Of a stretch of DNA of 36,225 nucleotides, positions 33,869 to 36,225 are shown in pieces. The DNA is taken from the NCBI RefSeq assembly GCF_009428905.1, contig NZ_WHYR01000036.1, positions 1-36,225 of the forward strand. The letters are read 5' to 3'. Under the pieces are notes generated by a model. It was not told where the DNA came from and did not search any database. It was given only the letters and a program-made list of their open reading frames with translations. The stretch comes from Desulfofundulus thermobenzoicus (GTDB taxonomy: Bacteria; Bacillota; Desulfotomaculia; Desulfotomaculales; Desulfovirgulaceae). Position numbers and translations under genes: made by a program. Within the stretch, counting starts at the first letter, position 1, and each line of letters opens with the position of its first letter.

Positions 33869-35530
33869 ATGTTCGGTATTATGCGCAAATTGTTCCGCAT
33901 GTTTCCGTCGTCGGGCAAAAAGCCCTCCTTTCAGGATAGCCAGGCCCAGTGGGGAAAAAGCCACGAAGCGGAAGAGCTGAAAAAGATCAACCTCAGCTCC
34001 CGGCTGGACGACAACCTGGCCCTGTTGAAAGAGATGCTGGGGCATTGCGTGGATTTTGAAATCCGGCTGGTCCGTCTGGATCCCGATGGGAACATGCGGG
34101 GGGCGGTGGTCTTTTTTGACGGTCTGACGGACAAAAACACCATACATGATACGATTATCAAGGGATTGACTTTGGATTCCCGTATGGCCGGTTTGCGGGC
34201 CGGCAGTCCTGAAGAAATGTTTTCCATGGTCAAAAATAGTATAGTTAATGTAGCTTCTGTGGAAGAGGTCCGTACCCTGTTTAAATTGCTGGACGGTATC
34301 CTGTATGGGGAAGTGGCCGTGCTGATAGATGGGAAGGATGCGGCCCTCACTTGTGAAGCCAAAGGTTGGCCCACCCGCAGCATCGAGGAGCCGGCCAGCG
34401 AGTCCGTGGTCCGGGGACCCAGGGAAGGGTTCACCGAGATTATTCGTACCAATACCTCCCTCATCCGCCGGCGCCTGCGCAATCCCAACCTGGTGGTGGA
34501 GGGAATCAAACTGGGGGAGCGTACCCGCACCCAGGTGGAGATAGCCTATGTAAAGGGGCTGGCCGATCCCCGGCTGGTGCAGGAGGTAAAGGAGCGCCTT
34601 TCCCGGATAAAGGTGGACGGCATCCTGGAAAGCGGCAATATCGAAGAGCTGATTGAGGACCACCCCTTTTCCCCCTTTCCGCAAGTATTCCATACCGAGC
34701 GGCCCGACCGGGTGGTGGGCATGCTGCTGGAGGGGCGGGTGGCCATTCTCACTGACAACACCCCCTTCGTCATGGTGGTGCCGGCGGAGTTTGCCGTTTT
34801 CATGCAGGCTTCCGAAGATTATTTTGAACGCTATTTCCTGGCCAGCGCCATCCGCTGGTTGCGTTATTTCGCCTTTATCGCCTCCTTGCTTTTCCCCTCC
34901 CTGTATATAGCCATTACCACCTTTCACCAGGAGATGCTCCCCACCCGCCTTCTGCTCAGCATTGCCGCCTCCCGGGAGGGGGTGCCCTTCCCGGCCTTTG
35001 TGGAGGCCCTGTTGATGGAATTTTCCTTTGAAGCTCTGCGGGAGGCCGGTATCCGGCTGCCCCGCAACGTGGGCCAGGCGGTGAGCATAGTGGGCGCCCT
35101 GGTCATTGGCCAGGCGGCGGTGGCGGCGGGCATTGTGTCCCCCCTGATGGTCATTGTGGTGGCCATGACCGGCATTGCCTCCTTTATGGCTCCGGTGTAC
35201 AGCCTGGCCATTACCACGCGCCTGCTGCGCTTTCTCATGATGATCCTGGCGGCCACCCTGGGGCTTTTCGGGGTGATGATGGGTCTGCTGACCATACTGG
35301 TGCATGTGACCTCCCTGCGCTCCTTCGGCATTCCCTATCTGTCCCCCCTGGCTCCCATGCATGCGGCGGATCTGAAAGATGTCTTGTACCGCGCCCCCAT
35401 GTGGGCCATGAACACCCGGCCCGCGGAGCTGGGCAAGATGGATTCCAGGCGCCAGTCTCCGGGGTTGAAGCCCGGACCGGCGCAGGGAAGGCAAAGGGAG
35501 GGCGGCGGCGGTGCACGGGAAAAAGATTAA
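33869..35530 (+). CDS. gerA: GerA-family spore germination receptor subunit A
   Basis: ATG 33869 with ACAGGGGTG upstream is chosen over an in-frame GTG at 33821. The 553-aa protein has the GerA layout. A long hydrophilic N-terminal domain (to about 320) contains NLALLKEMLGHCVDFEIRLV, VVFFDGLTDK, ESVVRGPREGFTE and TNTSLIRRRLRNPNLVVE. A membrane part then has about five helices (329-352, a pair within 403-440, 452-480) with the family motif REAGIRLPRNVGQAVSIVGA. The receptor sits in the spore inner membrane and responds to germinants. The C-terminal tail is Gly/Arg-rich and overlaps the start of the GerC-like gene by 20 bases, the usual gerA–gerC operon. Confidence 0.93.
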   Translation: MFGIMRKLFRMFPSSGKKPSFQDSQAQWGKSHEAEELKKINLSSRLDDNLALLKEMLGHCVDFEIRLVRLDPDGNMRGAVVFFDGLTDKNTIHDTIIKGLTLDSRMAGLRAGSPEEMFSMVKNSIVNVASVEEVRTLFKLLDGILYGEVAVLIDGKDAALTCEAKGWPTRSIEEPASESVVRGPREGFTEIIRTNTSLIRRRLRNPNLVVEGIKLGERTRTQVEIAYVKGLADPRLVQEVKERLSRIKVDGILESGNIEELIEDHPFSPFPQVFHTERPDRVVGMLLEGRVAILTDNTPFVMVVPAEFAVFMQASEDYFERYFLASAIRWLRYFAFIASLLFPSLYIAITTFHQEMLPTRLLLSIAASREGVPFPAFVEALLMEFSFEALREAGIRLPRNVGQAVSIVGALVIGQAAVAAGIVSPLMVIVVAMTGIASFMAPVYSLAITTRLLRFLMMILAATLGLFGVMMGLLTILVHVTSLRSFGIPYLSPLAPMHAADLKDVLYRAPMWAMNTRPAELGKMDSRRQSPGLKPGPAQGRQREGGGGAREKD

Positions 35531-36225
35531 AGGTCGAGCACCGCAGGGCTCCGGCTGTCCCCAATCCGGGCGGCCTATGCGGCTGTGGGGGGTCTTTTTC
35601 CTGTTGCTGTTCGTGTCCGCCACCTGCACGGGTTGCTGGGACCACCGGGAGGTATGGGAGGCGGCCGCGGCGGCGGCCGTAAGCCCTACCGTAATGTGGA
35701 TGTGGAAGCGGAGACGGTTTTTGACGCCATCCGCAAACTATCCATGGAAACTCCCCGGCGGCTTTTTTTTGCCCATAACCAGGTAATTGTTCTCTCGGAA
35801 AAACTGGCCCGGGAAAAGGGAATCCCACCGCTTCTGGATTTTTTCGACCGCAACCCCCAGATCCGGCGGGATACCTGGGTGGTGGTGGCCCGGGGGAATG
35901 TCAAGGAAATCATGGACGTGCCCAGCCAGCTGGAAGTAACCCCGGCCCAGCGGATCATGGGCATAATTAACAACCGGGAGCTTTCCTCCCAGTTTGCCAT
36001 CACCCGGCTGGGTGATTTTATAGAAATGACGGAGGATCCGGGAGTGGAGCCCTTTACGGCCATTATCGAAATGATACCCAATACAGCCGTCAGCCACGTG
36101 GCTTTTCATCCCGGGGGGCCGGGTCCGGAACCTCCCTATGATATAAAGCTCACCGGCACGGCCGTCTTCCGCCGGGATAAACTGGCGGGCTGGCTGGATG
36201 AACGGGAAGCCCGGGGGCTTATGTG
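35511..36225 (+). pseudogene. GerC-like germination lipoprotein, internally deleted and frameshifted (runs off window)
   Basis: GTG 35511 overlaps gerA. The N-terminus has a basic region, a hydrophobic signal (LWGVFFLLLFVSATCTGC) and a lipobox cysteine followed by WDHREV, exactly as GerC proteins start. The normal next part (about 60 residues, 'ALVLGIGID...') is missing. The frame then reads Ala-rich nonsense to a stop at 35786. From 35654 another frame reads MGGGRGGGRKPYRNVDVEAE, then RRLFFAHNQVIVLSEKLARE, and near the window end LTGTAVFRRDKLAGWLDERE, all GerC-typical, and stays open to 36225. The likely explanation is an out-of-frame deletion at the GC-rich stretch about 35650-35680, real or an assembly error. 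If real, the receptor lacks this C subunit. Confidence 0.8.

Noticed and set aside
33848..35629. 593-aa minus-strand frame opposite gerA
   Set aside because: His/Gln/Gly-rich with no domain; antisense to an unmistakable GerA protein.
1..36225. CRISPR arrays, tRNA or rRNA genes
   Set aside because: No regularly spaced direct repeats of 24-40 bp with unique spacers were seen (the only tandem repeat is contiguous), and no tRNA cloverleaf or rRNA signature was recognised by eye.

Overview
The window looks like chromosomal DNA of a GC-rich, endospore-forming Firmicute of the Desulfotomaculum/Pelotomaculum (Peptococcaceae) kind. The evidence is a LonB–LonA–EngB cluster, a valS/folC neighbourhood, a GerA/GerC germination-receptor operon, sigma-A-type promoters with strong Shine-Dalgarno sites, and GC content mostly 60-70%. 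The genus is an inference from gene content; no rRNA or other marker is present.

Region 1 (1-3212) is decayed DNA. It holds the 3' end of a truncated exported-type protein with a strong terminator, an S-layer-homology (SLH) gene broken by a frameshift and a Trp-to-stop change, an antisense winged-helix fragment, an unidentified frameshifted remnant, and a CHASE4–HAMP–HD-GYP signalling gene split by one frameshift.

Region 2 (3215-15082) is a defence-like operon behind a clear TTGACA-N17-TATGCT promoter. It encodes (i) a 1207-aa protein combining an XRE-type HTH, an SNF2/SF2 helicase and a DUF3883 nuclease-like domain; (ii) a 1089-aa DUF1156 Zn-ribbon adenine methylase; (iii) a low-GC two-gene cassette (an uncharacterised 158-aa protein and a DUF1828/DUF1829-type protein); and (iv) a 1104-aa DUF499 P-loop ATPase. 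The helicase + DUF1156 + DUF499 core recalls type 3 BREX and DISARM-like anti-phage systems, but no PglZ, BrxA/B, DUF1998, phospholipase D, DUF3780 or HerA gene is visible. Two signs of recombination are notable. About 290 bp inside the methylase gene drops from roughly 75-80% to about 43% GC with the frame intact. The low-GC cassette is flanked by an 8-bp direct repeat whose removal would join the methylase in frame to a 36-codon tail.

Region 3 (15278-25933) is housekeeping: sbcD–sbcC (ATGA overlap), a MazG-like pyrophosphohydrolase, lonB, lonA and engB (the last overlapping lonA).

Region 4 (25934-36225) holds an orphan SsuA/NMT1-type binding protein on the minus strand, a TIGR04086-like membrane protein with a terminator, valS behind an almost consensus promoter containing an inverted repeat, a minus-strand chemoreceptor, folC with an unusual Gly/Pro-rich insert, a tandem palindromic repeat, gerA, and a gerC-like lipoprotein gene that appears internally deleted and frameshifted and runs off the window end.
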